Positions 1-8,283 are shown, counted from the first letter of the stretch. The stretch: 10,957 nt of DNA from Euperipatoides rowelli (GCA_003024985.2 PXIH01S0026824.1); one strand, 5' to 3'. The notes: generated by a model not told the origin, from the sequence alone. Translations and numbers: made by a program.

Positions 1-260
1 GTTTTTTGCTAAGTTGGGAAGTATGGTAAACAATACCCATCATTTACCCCACCCTCCAAAAAGTCCATAAGTCAATTTCCATTGTCTACAGTATGAAACC
101 TACCCACATGCCAAATTTCTGCTATGTTGGGAAGTATGCTAAAGAGTTCTGGGTCATTTGGCCCCACCCCCACCCCCCCCAAAAAAATCAAAAACTTGAT
201 AACTCGATTTTTATTGACACAATGAAACCGACCCACACTCCAAATTTCAAGAGTATGCTA
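1..260. repeat. Degenerate tandem repeat, about 2.1 units of 113-129 bp
   Basis: Two long diverged units and the start of a third can be aligned. Unit 1 begins at 7 (tgctaagttgggaagtatgg) and unit 2 at 120 (tgctatgttgggaagtatgc). Both end with a shared block: atgaaacctacccacatgcc near 93 and atgaaaccgacccacactcc near 222, each followed by aaatttc. Unit 3 is cut to the few bases up to 260, just before an N at 261. The middle of each unit is C-rich (CCCCACCC) and differs in length, so unit 1 is 113 bp and unit 2 is 129 bp. The array continues off the left edge, so its real size is unknown. It could be a satellite, a transposon-internal repeat or a repeated exon remnant; I see no convincing reading frame. 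The repetition is directly visible, the class is not. Confidence 0.75.
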
Positions 261-261
261 N

Positions 262-1369
262 AATAAGCTTGTAATGCTGGACAATTTAAAGCTAGTAATT
301 TTATAATGAAAAAATAATAATTAATCAAATTTAACAAGTTGATTTACCATTATTAAAACAAATAATGATATAGGCCTATGTGAATTTTGATAATTTGATA
401 AATGCTATTGAAATGTAACTAAAGAAAGTTGTTTAAAATAATAAAGATACCAATTACTCTTCCTCTTTTAAACGTCAAATCTATCAACAACTTATTTTGT
501 TGGTATTCAACAAGATTTAACGCAGTAAAATATGAGTTATGGTAAAATAACAAGATATCCAAGGGAATATTAAAAAATGACATTCAGAATAAAAAAGATA
601 AACTTGAAAATTTGAATAATGCTATAAACTCGTCTTAAAAAAAAAACGAAATAAAAAAGTTTACATGATTTATAATCAGTGTCAACTATGAAATAAATAA
701 AAATTAATCTTTTCAAAAGAATTATATTGAAGTACAAAATTAATAAAAAAAAACAAACAAGGATATTATTTATTGTTTCCAGAATCTGAGCTGAGGATGC
801 AGTAGAAAACTATTCATAATCTGATATTAATCAAGATTGTGAATTTAAGCAATATTTAAGAATATCTGTAAATTTAAAATTAAAAAAAAAACATGAATTT
901 TTCTTTAAAAAAAAACAAATAGTGTCAATCTTTATTGATATTTGAATTAAAACATTATGTAGGCTAATCCATGTCTGACATATTGGCCATGAAATACTGT
1001 CATCGACTAATCTGGTCAAGACACAATACAGAATCGGGCTTGTTTATACTCACTATATAAACACCAAATAGTAAAAAAAAAATCTAACAGCTTATATGCG
1101 AAAGTATTAAAATATTTTAATTTACAATCTACAATCTTCTAGTTATTTATAATCTGCACATAAATTGTTTTAAAGATCAGGTTACTTTTCTGAGCTGGCA
1201 TAGGGAAACACTTTTCAATTTTTCTCCTGTAAACTGAAAAACATTAGTTATTATCAAAAATCAATTACATCATCAGAAAGAGCTACTTTTCTCCAACAAA
1301 ATTCATTAATGTGAAATTTCCCTAAGTTAATTTGTTGTGTAGAATGCTTTTTAAAATTAAAAAAAAAAA
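262..1369. other. AT-rich stretch, no gene recognised
   Basis: The stretch has many A and T homopolymers and no frame with a recognisable domain. A 62-codon minus-strand open frame (831-1019) is rich in Phe, Lys and Ile as expected from AT-rich noncoding DNA and matches no family I know. The word TCTGAGCTG occurs at about 785 and 1190 and again at about 8565; its meaning is unclear. Confidence 0.6.
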
Positions 1370-1406
1370 TGTTCCATGGTACAATACCCAATTGTACCTT
1401 GGAACA
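1370..1406. repeat. Left subterminal inverted repeat of the pogo-like element
   Basis: TGTTCCATGGTAC (1370-1382) and GTACCTTGGAACA (1394-1406) are inverted copies with one mismatch, separated by 11 nt. The same 13-bp word occurs at the right end (3886-3898) and twice in the palindrome at 3504-3541. By analogy with other pogo and Tc1-type ends these may be transposase binding sites; that role is inferred. Confidence 0.75.
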
Positions 1407-2070
1407 GACCTTAAAACATTCCTTTTTTATCTAAATTTAGGACATATGTGTGAATAAATGATTCTAGTTTGTTAAAAATAACTGGTTTATTGTAAAATAT
1501 AACTATTATCACTCATTCTAAAATTCTGGTTCATTAAAATTACATTATTTCTTAAAAAAATAGATTTAATTTGTGTTCAAATGGAAATATAAACCAAACC
1601 ATCATATATTCATAGTTTTCTAAACACAAATCTACTTAATATTGAAATTTGTAAAATCTACTTAAAACCACAATTGGTTGCCTACCCGAGAAGAGCCCTT
1701 TGTCTGAACTGGTGTAAGTAACTTAATCACAATGTCTTCTTCATAACATCATACACCAGTTCTGATTCCATCAAAAATTTACTGTTGTTGCCTATTCGTT
1801 TGTAAATTGAATCTGAAAGCCTAGGCCAGAATGATCTTTAGAAGAAATTTTTCCAATGTAATGTTGTCATGCTTTTTTTTTTAAGAACTGGACAAGCTTA
1901 AAATATACTATTTCTATGTTAGGTTTGAATTCTTCATCATCTTGGATTTCCTCATCAACCGACTCTGAGATTGTCATTATTTCATCATCATTAGCTAAAT
2001 TCATGTTCCCTCCTTCTTCATCTGAATCACTTTCAAACAGTTCCCACATCCAATCATTCTCTAACAGTTT

Positions 2071-2073
2071 TCA
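2071..2073 (-). other. In-frame TGA between basic and acidic parts of the transposase tail
   Basis: The frame is otherwise continuous on both sides: AKNKKM before it, KLLENDWMWELFES after it. A single point change therefore separates the Lys/Arg-rich and the Asp/Glu-rich segments. Confidence 0.7.
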
Positions 2074-2277
2074 CATTTTTTTGTTTTTAGCCTGTTCCAT
2101 CTTTATTATTTTCTGTTCTCTTTTTCTTTTAATCTCCTCCTTTACTTGTGTATCAGTCACAAAGAATGTTCTACCTAACTGTCTTCCTCTTTTAGACCTA
2201 ATGTTTTTCCTAACTGAAGCCTTTGGGAGTGGTCGAATTTCTTCAGGGAAATCATGTGTTGTTTTTTTTTGTCAGTC

Positions 2278-2520
2278 AAAACTATTGGTGATGATATGAG
2301 ATAATCTTTATGATTAGATGGACCTGGGACTAGATTGTCAGTGGAAACAATTGATGAACATGGGAGATCTTTGTGGTTAGATTGACTTGCAACTGAATTA
2401 TTAATGGAAACAATTGGTGATGATGTGACATTTTTGTGGTTAGATGGACCTGGGTTATCAGTGGAAACTATTGGTGTTAATGAAATATCTTTATGGTTGG
2501 ATGTACCTGGAATTGGACGA
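2278..2520 (-). repeat. In-frame minisatellite, about 4 units of 57-63 bp, in transposase tail
   Basis: On the plus strand each unit starts near gtggaaac(a/t)attg(g/a)tg, at about 2278 (diverged), 2341, 2404 and 2461. On the coding strand each encodes a variant of SNHKD....SPIVSTDN followed by a short PGP or VASQ linker. Spacing between successive SNHK words is 19 or 21 codons, so all length changes keep the frame. The block sits between VTDRP and the basic EEIRPLPKA block, a part of pogo-type transposases that is variable and probably unstructured. That the expansion took place while the protein was still under some selection is an inference from frame preservation. Confidence 0.8.
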
Positions 2521-2640
2521 TCTGTGACATATGATGCCAAAAAATCATCATCTGAGAATACACCTCAGTCCATTGGAAATATCCCAGCTGCCTTGAAACC
2601 GTTGATAATATTGCTTGTGCTAAATGCACATGGATAAATG

Positions 2641-3009
2641 GTTCNACTATACCTATTAAACAGTGATGTAGTAAACTTGATGATACAAGTTAGTTTTGAT
2701 ACCCATCAAGAAATAATTAAAATATATTATAAGCGTTTAGTCAAAAAATAATAATAATAATAATGAAAATACAGTAGAGTTACATAATATCTCTATCCCA
2801 TATTCTTTACAAAACTGGCTAAGAAGAAGAAAATAAATCCATAATATAAACTATATTGATCAATACATTGGATTTTATCATTAGAAAAAAAAAGAATTGA
2901 GGCCTGATTTTCCACATGGCAAATAGCAAGGTAAAACACCTGCATACAGGATGTCATCAATAGTTTCTGGTAAATACCTGAACATGATATTTCTGTTGTA
3001 TTAAATCAA
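2641..3009. other. Spacer between DDE core and tail of the transposase remnant
   Basis: In related proteins the segment between the third catalytic Asp and the NI-x-x-GF motif is continuous coding sequence. Here I can see only weak minus-strand resemblance around 2900-2985 and cannot assign a frame. The stretch holds an N at 2645, a (TAA)n microsatellite near 2747-2762 and A-rich DNA. It may be diverged coding sequence or an insertion. Confidence 0.5.
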
Positions 3010-3399
3010 CTATTTTTTTTTAAATTTTATACATTGAAACAGATGATTACTTGCTTCAGACTGTATATTACACAATACACATTGTAATTGTTCAGGCTGT
3101 ATGTTACATAATACACATTGTAATTGATCAGACTGTATATTACCCAATACACATTGTAATTGCCATGAATCCAAACTTTGATTATAAAAGGATTTTAAAG
3201 GTCCAAACACTGTGAGGTCCAGATGTTGTAATTTATCGGTTGTGTGAAGAGGAAATGTAACAATTACAATCCCAGTCTCTGAAGCTTGTTCAACTACTTC
3301 CACTTACAGGTGTGTCTCATGGTTGTCAATAATGAGGAGAACATGCTCTTCCTTTGAAGGTTTTACGTGGCTGATAAAATGATTCAAAAATTTAAAAGT
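3010..3399 (-). pseudogene. DDE_1 catalytic core of pogo/Tigger-like transposase (fragment)
   Basis: The transposase cuts and joins transposon ends; this fragment holds the second and third acidic motifs. Minus-strand translation from 3399 gives FLNHFISHVKPSKEE, then HVLLIIDNHETHL (second Asp at 3325-3327), a TAA at 3304-3306 and, in the same frame, EVVEQASETGIVIVTFPLH, KLQHLDLTVFGPLKSFYNQ. The Asp of LQHLD is the third catalytic residue, with 35 positions between the two Asps, as usual for the pogo group. Family members normally read PPH.SH.LQPLD, so this copy differs at several conserved sites (PLHTTD, QHLD). A three-unit minisatellite follows SLDSW. No helix-turn-helix, CENP-B-type domain or first Asp motif is found upstream; the frame closes at TAA 3400-3402, about 100 bp from the palindrome at 3504. 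Family assignment is firm; the gene is dead. Confidence 0.88.
3055..3162 (-). repeat. Three-unit 36-bp minisatellite inside the transposase frame
   Basis: Units lie at 3055-3090, 3091-3126 and 3127-3162, each exactly 36 bp and nearly identical (core acaatacacattgtaattg or close). On the coding strand each reads QLQCVLxNIQ(S/P)(D/E), 12 codons, so the frame is kept. The array begins right after FYNQSLDSW, about 20 residues past the third catalytic Asp. The family normally has unique sequence here. Confidence 0.9.
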
Positions 3400-3503
3400 T
3401 TAAAATACAAAGGTAAACATGTTAAGCTAAAGATCATACCATTCATGAATAAAAATAAAATAGAAATAAAATAATAACATAAAAAAAAATTATCATAAAT
3501 CAA

Positions 3504-3541
3504 CATCCTGTACCTTAGAACATGTTCCAAGGTACAGGATG
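3504..3541. repeat. 38-bp near-perfect palindrome built from two transposon-end words
   Basis: The arms CATCCTGTACCTTAGAACA and TGTTCCAAGGTACAGGATG abut with no spacer and differ from perfect symmetry at one position. The inner 13 bp of each arm is the word found at both ends of the pogo-like element. A further partial copy, GTTTCAAGGTATA, follows at about 3550. It may be a joined pair of element ends (a nested or deleted element) or a duplicated transposase site. It could also form a cruciform. Confidence 0.85.
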
Positions 3542-3880
3542 TAATTTTGTTTCAAGGTATAATCACAGTAGAAATGGCAGCCATATTGATAGTTTATGTT
3601 TATGTTGAAAATATACTAACCATAGGCCTATATAATCACCCAATCCTGATGTATGAATAGATTTCAATATATCTTCACAGATGTTTAAATAATAAATAAA
3701 AGAAAGATAAAACAAAAGTTCTAAATATTTACTTCAAAGCACACAAAATAGTTTTCATTAATTCTGCATCACATGATGGAAAAAAAACAGACTATGAAGG
3801 AAACAGACTGCCCTCTATAACGATCTTGAGGAACTGGGAATGCAATTTTGCTAGAAGATGGCAGAATAGTCTGGATAATA
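3542..3880. other. Noncoding right-hand part of the pogo-like element
   Basis: It lies between the palindrome and the right subterminal repeat. No frame resembling the missing N-terminal helix-turn-helix region of a pogo transposase was found on the minus strand. Confidence 0.5.
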
Positions 3881-3885
3881 GGGTA

Positions 3886-3914
3886 TGTTCCAAGGTACAC
3901 TATGCTCAAGGTAC
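3886..3914. repeat. Right subterminal repeat of the pogo-like element
   Basis: TGTTCCAAGGTAC (3886-3898) is followed by CTCAAGGTAC (3905-3914), the mirror of the left end, where the same word and a second GTAC are spaced 15 bp apart (16 bp here). The sequence beyond, to about 3925, may hold the true tip. Confidence 0.7.
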
Positions 3915-3989
3915 AACACCTTCCCCTACTTAGTTAAAAAACCATGGCAAAGTAATAGAAGCTAGGGGGGGGGGGGACATTCCATAAAC

Positions 3990-4055
3990 GGCTCAGCTGG
4001 GACGTGAACCTTGGACACGGATTCAATCAGCATTGCTACTGACTGGACCATGATG
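3990..4055 (-). ncRNA. Possible tRNA-like / SINE head remnant
   Basis: On the minus strand TGGTCCAGTCAG (from 4050) resembles a Pol III A box (10 of 12 positions). GGTTCACGTCC (from 4010) resembles a B box (9 of 11), 40 bp downstream, close to normal tRNA spacing. The acceptor arms do not pair, so it is no functional tRNA. A 12-nt C-run on that strand (3965-3976) follows. On the plus strand CGGCTCAGCTGG also resembles an A box but lacks a well-placed B box. No target duplication was seen. It could be an old SINE or chance. Confidence 0.35.
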
Positions 4056-4059
4056 TCGA

Positions 4060-5790
4060 TGTCAGGACAATCTGCATATAAATTAGTTTTTTGTTTTTAC
4101 TTTAAATAAGAAGCATGAATTTCTGAATAGCCTACAAATTAGTTTACCATGACTGGTCTATGAATATTACTCAGGCTGAACATGACAAGCCTAAAACAGC
4201 AGTCTGCAACTCTACTTAGCCTCTATTACATTCTTTTATCTACAAGAATTACATTATTGATAAACAAAAGATGTGAAAATACATGAATAAATTAGCATTA
4301 ATTTATATATGCATAAAGTTATTTGTTTTATTCACTGTTTATGATGTCACATTTGAAATTATCAGATTGTTAACATGACATTTACTATTAAAAACAGTAA
4401 AGTTGTGCTATCAATGTTAAAACATGAATTAAAATCAGTTATTCCCTGATTGAATGAATTAATGTAATAAAACAAAATATCAATTTGTTATATCATCCCC
4501 CCACCCAGAACTATAAATGTGTCACCAAATTAAAAAAAAAAAAACAGAAATTACATCAGAATGACAAACAAAAAGTGACTCCCCTCTCTTCATTGGAAAA
4601 AAATATGACCAGAGATCTAAATGTGTTTTTTTTTAAATAATAGGCCACTCCAGAAGAGTGAACAAATTGTTAAGAAATTACAATTAGAAATATGTTTTTA
4701 GTATAGCGACCAAGAAAAGAGTGAAGAAGTGAAAGTACAACCGGAAACATTCTCTAGAGAAGGGACCAAAATAATTACGGCTAAGACAAAGCCTTAGAAG
4801 AATTTATTTTGTTCCCAAAATAAAAAGATTTGTAGAATGTTTTTACAAAAACTTACATCAATGTCCCTGCTGATTGCAAATTAAGAAAAAAAAAAACCTT
4901 TTAAAGGGAGAAGTAAAGGTTCTATAAAGATAATTATTGATTCTGGAAACTGTTCAGAAAAGCAGTACATCTTATTGAGGAAATCAATTTAAAAACTGGC
5001 TATATCACATTTAACAAATTTTTCAAGAAATGAACAAATTGTTTATTTTCTTGCTGGTGTAGATAATGCAATGAAACTATTTTAAGCAGAAAGCTATTGA
5101 CATGCAGAACAGTTTAATATAATATAATGAATGCTTTGAAAGTATATATTAGAGTAATTTCAAGTTTTAAAATGGATATAGGCACTTTTGGTAGAACAAC
5201 AATTGGATAGAGCCACTTTTGTAACAACAATGAAATGATTACTCTTTTGTTTTTGACATTACTGAATGCAATACAATATTAAATTGAAAATAATAATTGG
5301 AAAAGTATCATTAATGATCAGGTATACATAGAAAAATAATATGTTCCTAGGAAAAGTTAAAAACTGGTGGAATCCTTAGATATAAAAAAAAAACTCCCTT
5401 CCTTTTCCCACTGCAACTTTATTAATTAGACAATCCATAGTTACATGTATTTTATGAACCAGAATAAGTAAATAAACTGAAAAGAATATTATAACACACT
5501 CTACCTAACAGACACCAATAACTTCCAAAACAATAGTGTCACATTATGAAAATATGATCTCTTAATCATTTGAACATGACCAGTTTTGCTGTAACACTAT
5601 TTTGGTTTGTAGCCAGTTTTGGCTTAATACCAGGTTTTCCTACTACAAAATAGTGAAATCAGGCAAGTTCTGACATACCATTAATGTGTAATATGTTGGA
5701 AAAACAATGTAGAAGACATTACTACCAAAAACTCAATTAATAGCATTAAATTATGTAATATAGTATTTATTATTGTGAATATATTTGAGT
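4060..5790. other. AT-rich stretch, no gene recognised
   Basis: Both strands were scanned for long frames and familiar domain words; none was found. Homopolymer runs and short direct repeats are frequent. The only clear structure is a 31-bp duplication at 5174-5234. The lower end may contain the unrecognisable downstream part of the LINE remnant that starts at 5911. Confidence 0.55.
5174..5234. repeat. 31-bp imperfect tandem duplication
   Basis: ggatataggcacttttggta (5174) and ggatagagccacttttgtaa (5205) start two adjacent units that both continue with acaacaat. Confidence 0.65.
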
Positions 5791-6345
5791 AAAGGGACAT
5801 CTTTAAGTCAAACCCCTCCTAAATGAAATTGAATGAATCAGTTTACCCATTATTTTAAAACAAGTATTTGTTACAACATAGTTAACAAGGCCCTCAACTA
5901 ATTAAAATGATCAAAAAGCTGTAAAAATTTTATTAAACAATTTTTTGTGTTTAACAGTATTGAAGGCCTTGGTTACATCCAATAAAACATTGGTGGTATA
6001 TTTTAATGATTTTGACTTGATATAATAAATTGCCTCTTGTACACGTATAATGGCAACATGAATGTTTATGCTCTTCAAAGTAAAATGATATATGGCCAAC
6101 AACTTTGGCAAGAACAAGTTTAATTTTAAATTGAGTATTTTAAGAAATATCTTTGATTCCAAGTTGTGCACATTTATTGGTCTCAAATGATCCTTAGACA
6201 CAGGTTGATCAGGATTTTTATTACTTTTCATAAACAGTAGCATATATGAATAAATAAGATCAGTTTGATAAATATGAAAAGCAATCCAATAATTATATAT
6301 TTTAACCAAATTTGGAATAAATAAGTGTTTAAAGCATTCAAATAT

Positions 6346-6360
6346 AAAAAAAAGACACTA
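6346..6360. repeat. Left target-site duplication of the SINE at 6361
   Basis: The 15 bases AAAAAAAAGACACTA recur at 6704-6718 after the poly-A tail, bounding the inserted SINE. Confidence 0.8.
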
Positions 6361-6711
6361 GCCAAGGGGCATTGGCGCAGTGGGACTGGCTGCGTCAATT
6401 CGTGTTCTTGGTGAAGTCCTGAGCTGGCGACCAGGGTTCAAGGCTCAAGACAGTCCGGTCACAATATATAGAAGTCTTTCTTTCGGAAAGATCATGTTGT
6501 TGTGGCTCCATAACAGTCTAGCAGAACTCAATAGGATTGATAAAAATAATTGTAGAAGACCTATGGAATGATAATGGCGATTGAAGGAAACTTAGCATCA
6601 TTGTGGTATCCTGAGATCAATGATACTTGTAAATAGTTGTATATATGTAGATAGTTTGTTCCTTAGCCGTTAGGCGGGATAATAAAATATAAAAAAAAAA
6701 AAAAAAAAAAA
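6361..6711 (+). mobile_element. tRNA-derived SINE with poly-A tail
   Basis: A short non-coding retroposon copied by a partner LINE. Its head carries Pol III boxes: TGGCGCAGTGGG (6373-6384, fits all 12 A-box consensus positions) and GGTTCAAGGCT (6435-6445, B-box-like). They start 62 bp apart, longer than in a normal tRNA, which suggests descent from a tRNA with a long variable arm or an inserted segment. The body runs about 220 bp and ends in gttccttagccgttaggcgg, an AATAAAAT word and 21 A residues (6691-6711). Such a fixed 3' block before the A-tail is typically shared with the LINE that mobilises the SINE; which LINE is not known here. Perfect 15-bp duplications flank it, so this is a relatively recent insertion. 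It landed in the minus-strand LINE remnant. A 63-codon open frame inside it is not a gene. Confidence 0.88.
6373..6445 (+). promoter_or_regulatory. Internal Pol III promoter of the SINE (A and B boxes)
   Basis: The A box is 6373-6384 and the B box 6435-6445. Both lie inside the transcribed unit, so each new copy carries its own promoter. Confidence 0.75.
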
Positions 6712-6718
6712 GACACTA
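6704..6718. repeat. Right target-site duplication of the SINE at 6361
   Basis: Matches 6346-6360 base for base; its A residues merge with the poly-A tail, so the SINE border is uncertain by a few bases. Confidence 0.8.
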
Positions 6719-6915
6719 AATCATGTTCAGGGGATGGTAGGCACTGTTTTTGTTTAAGTCAATGAAAGCAAATAGAATGACATTATTACCTATACTGAAA
6801 TTATACATCATGGGAACTGTGGATCAATTTCAAAATCATAATCGTTATATGAAACAACTTTATGAGATGCCACATCAGTGCAGACTTGTAAATAATAGAC
6901 ATATAATATTTCCAG

Positions 6916-8283
6916 GGCCTGAATATAGGATATTTTCATTAAAATTACATAAAATGTTTTTTTAGGGATATTTCCAAAAGATAACTGAGTAATAAGTTTA
7001 AAGTTAAAGGTATAGATTTATTACAGTCAGCTCTGTAAGCTTCGAGAATATACTGAATAGCATTGAATAGCGTAATATACTGAGTAATATACTGAATAGC
7101 ATAATCGACATTCACTGAGCCATACAATCATGTTCTAGATGTCCCAAGACAGCATTATGCATGTTAGGATTTATTTGAATGTGGACCAGTTTACTCAGAA
7201 GTTCTGAAGTATTAATGACAGAGATTTTTGTGGGTTATAACGTTTAAGATGCTTTAGTAGCCATTTATAAATTTTAGAAATGTGAGAACTAGAAGGAATA
7301 TTATTAATAATAAGAGAATTCCACTATCTAGTTTGTGTAATTTAAATCGGCCTGAAATTTTGCAATATGAGCTAGTGGAGGGGCACACATAGTCATAAGT
7401 AGTCATATCAATTTGCTTACTAATAAACAAATCAGAAATTTTTTTTTTTTTTGGTTTTTGTATGAATGGTTGTATTTTTTTTATTTTAGTTTAAAAAATG
7501 AAGTTATTTTTATTCAGAGCTTTTTCCATTTCTAAAACATAATTATGCTTATTTTTAAGGCTACCAATGTATTGGATTTTTCTGCAGGAATTATTAACAA
7601 TTCATTGTCTTTTAAGTAATCTCAGAATATTCTTCATCTTAAGATTAATGAGGGTATATCATCATTTGAAATTTTTAGTGCATTTCTAAATATTTGTAAA
7701 GTCCTATTCTTAAATAATTTAGCTGATGAAATATTAAATTGAGGAATATTTAATAAGTCTGTAATTTGAAAATTAGAGTTAGGAAGAAAAACAACACATA
7801 AAATACTTCCATTTCAGCAAGAAATTGTGTAGATTCAGTTGGTTTAGAGATAAATAGTGTGTCTTGGGCCTTGATTTAAAAGATTACTAAATTCCATTGG
7901 AAAATTAAAATTAGTTAGATTATTTTGGGCAGAAAAATATTTTAAATTCTTAAAATATTGCAATGATATACTTAATTTAAGAAATTTATTGTTAATAAAA
8001 TATTTAGGATCTAAATTAATTTTTAAAAGAGTATTTAAGAAAGGGTTAGTGGGGGGAGAAATAATAGGTTTTGTTTGAGGATGGAGAGGAATGGGTTAAG
8101 GGGGTGGAGAGGGATTGTCTGAGTAATTGAGTTGAGGTAGTAGTACTATTATTAACTGCAGAGATAAAAGATAAATTTAAAATTGAAGAAGTTACTGTGT
8201 TATTAACTGTTGGTAAATGGTTAATTTTGTCAAATTTAGCAATGTCAAAATCAAAAGTCAAACAACCAGTGAACCAAGTGATG
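6916..8283 (-). mobile_element. Penelope-like element, minus-strand copy (partial)
   Basis: The copy matches the plus-strand copy at 8594-10107 in inverted orientation in two blocks. Block C is 7910-8283, equivalent to 9734-10107. Block A is 6916-7630, equivalent to 8594-9200. Read on the minus strand the order is C (FTGCLTFDFDIAKFDKINHL, Ser/Thr/Pro-rich linker, KYFINNKF), then D, an N-terminal coding region absent from the other copy, then A (first half of the reverse transcriptase). Homology to the other copy starts at 8283 (catcac.tggttcactgg) and ends near 6916 (tattcaggccctgg), where LINE sequence begins. The order C-D-A here versus A-B-C in the other copy means the parent was circular-like or head-to-tail tandem. 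Confidence 0.78.

Larger units (their letters stand above)
1662..2640 (-). pseudogene. C-terminal part of pogo/Tigger-like transposase (broken)
   Basis: Reading the minus strand from 2640 downward gives a tail typical of invertebrate pogo-like transposases. It starts with NIINGFKAAGIFPMD (the GF-x-x-GI-P-N/D signature), then a TGA and FLASYVTDRP. A Ser/Asn/His-rich tandem repeat follows (2278-2520). A frameshift lies at the T-run 2262-2270, then FPEEIRPLPKA and a Lys/Arg-rich stretch (the SPEDIRPLPKA-type basic block). A TGA at 2071-2073 is followed in frame by an acidic segment (FESDSDEEGG) and then KLVQFLKKKA. After another TGA (1867-1869) come HYIGKI and, in shifted frames, NSKFLMES and EEDIVIKLL, ending at TAA 1662-1664. 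The last part resembles the small C-terminal module of related proteins (VLVKF..KK..HYVGKI...DIV..L). At least three stops and two frameshifts rule out a working protein. No role in the host is suggested. Confidence 0.82.
1370..3925 (-). mobile_element. Decayed pogo/Tigger-like DNA transposon with subterminal repeats
   Basis: A Tc1/mariner-superfamily element of the pogo/Tigger (DDE_1) type, read on the minus strand. Its ends are inferred from matching repeats. On the left, 1370-1406 holds TGTTCCATGGTAC, an 11-nt spacer, then GTACCTTGGAACA. On the right, 3886-3914 read on the minus strand gives GTACCTTGAGCATAGT, then GTACCTTGGAACA. In both ends a first GTAC lies 15-16 bp outside the full 13-bp word, and the word points the same way relative to the interior, as terminal inverted repeats should. 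The exact tips and the TA target duplication expected for this superfamily cannot be fixed: the left tip is mutated, and the right outer sequence runs aaggtgttgtacc to about 3925. A third, palindromic set of sites lies at 3504-3541. Coding remnants fill 1662-3399. The remaining space is too short for a full transposase, so this is a deleted, non-autonomous copy. Confidence 0.75.
5911..6915 (-). pseudogene. Non-LTR retrotransposon (LINE) reverse-transcriptase remnant, split by a SINE
   Basis: The minus-strand translation shows the N-terminal half of an APE-class LINE reverse transcriptase. After the SINE and one target duplication are set aside, the frame runs SAYHPLNMI (the KAPGPDGI-type start), TAG, then LVKIYNYWIAFHIYQTDL, KSNKNPDQP and LRPINVHNLESKIFLKIL (the Kp.K.p...RPI....K block). 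It continues to IHVAIIRVQEAIYYIKS and VLLDVTKAFNTVKHKKL, the YxDxxKAFD-type motif A with its Asp at 5977-5979. It stops at 5911. Only faint resemblance continues to about 5790, and the FADD/YADD catalytic box is not found. The endonuclease domain is absent, as in 5'-truncated copies. At about 6915 the sequence changes abruptly to a Penelope-like copy in the same orientation. The clade (Jockey, CR1/L2 or other) cannot be decided from these motifs. Confidence 0.75.

Noticed and set aside
831-1019. 62-codon minus-strand open frame
   Set aside because: AT-driven composition, low-complexity Phe/Lys/Asn tail, no family resemblance and no supporting context.
1916-2299. 127-codon plus-strand Ser-rich open frame
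   Set aside because: It is antisense to the Asp/Glu-rich and Lys/Arg-rich transposase tail; the Ser richness is the complement of GA-rich codons.
2404-2637. 77-codon plus-strand open frame with repeats
   Set aside because: Antisense shadow of the SNHK repeat and GFKAAGIFP region.
3304-3306. TAA in the DDE core as a recoded codon or intron boundary
   Set aside because: The neighbouring residues align continuously with the family (DNHETHL then EVVE), so a point mutation is simplest given the other lesions in the same gene.
6380-6571. 63-codon plus-strand open frame
   Set aside because: It lies wholly inside the SINE body and begins within its promoter region.
6750-6965. 71-codon plus-strand open frame
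   Set aside because: It crosses the LINE / Penelope-like junction on the non-coding strand; no domain resemblance.
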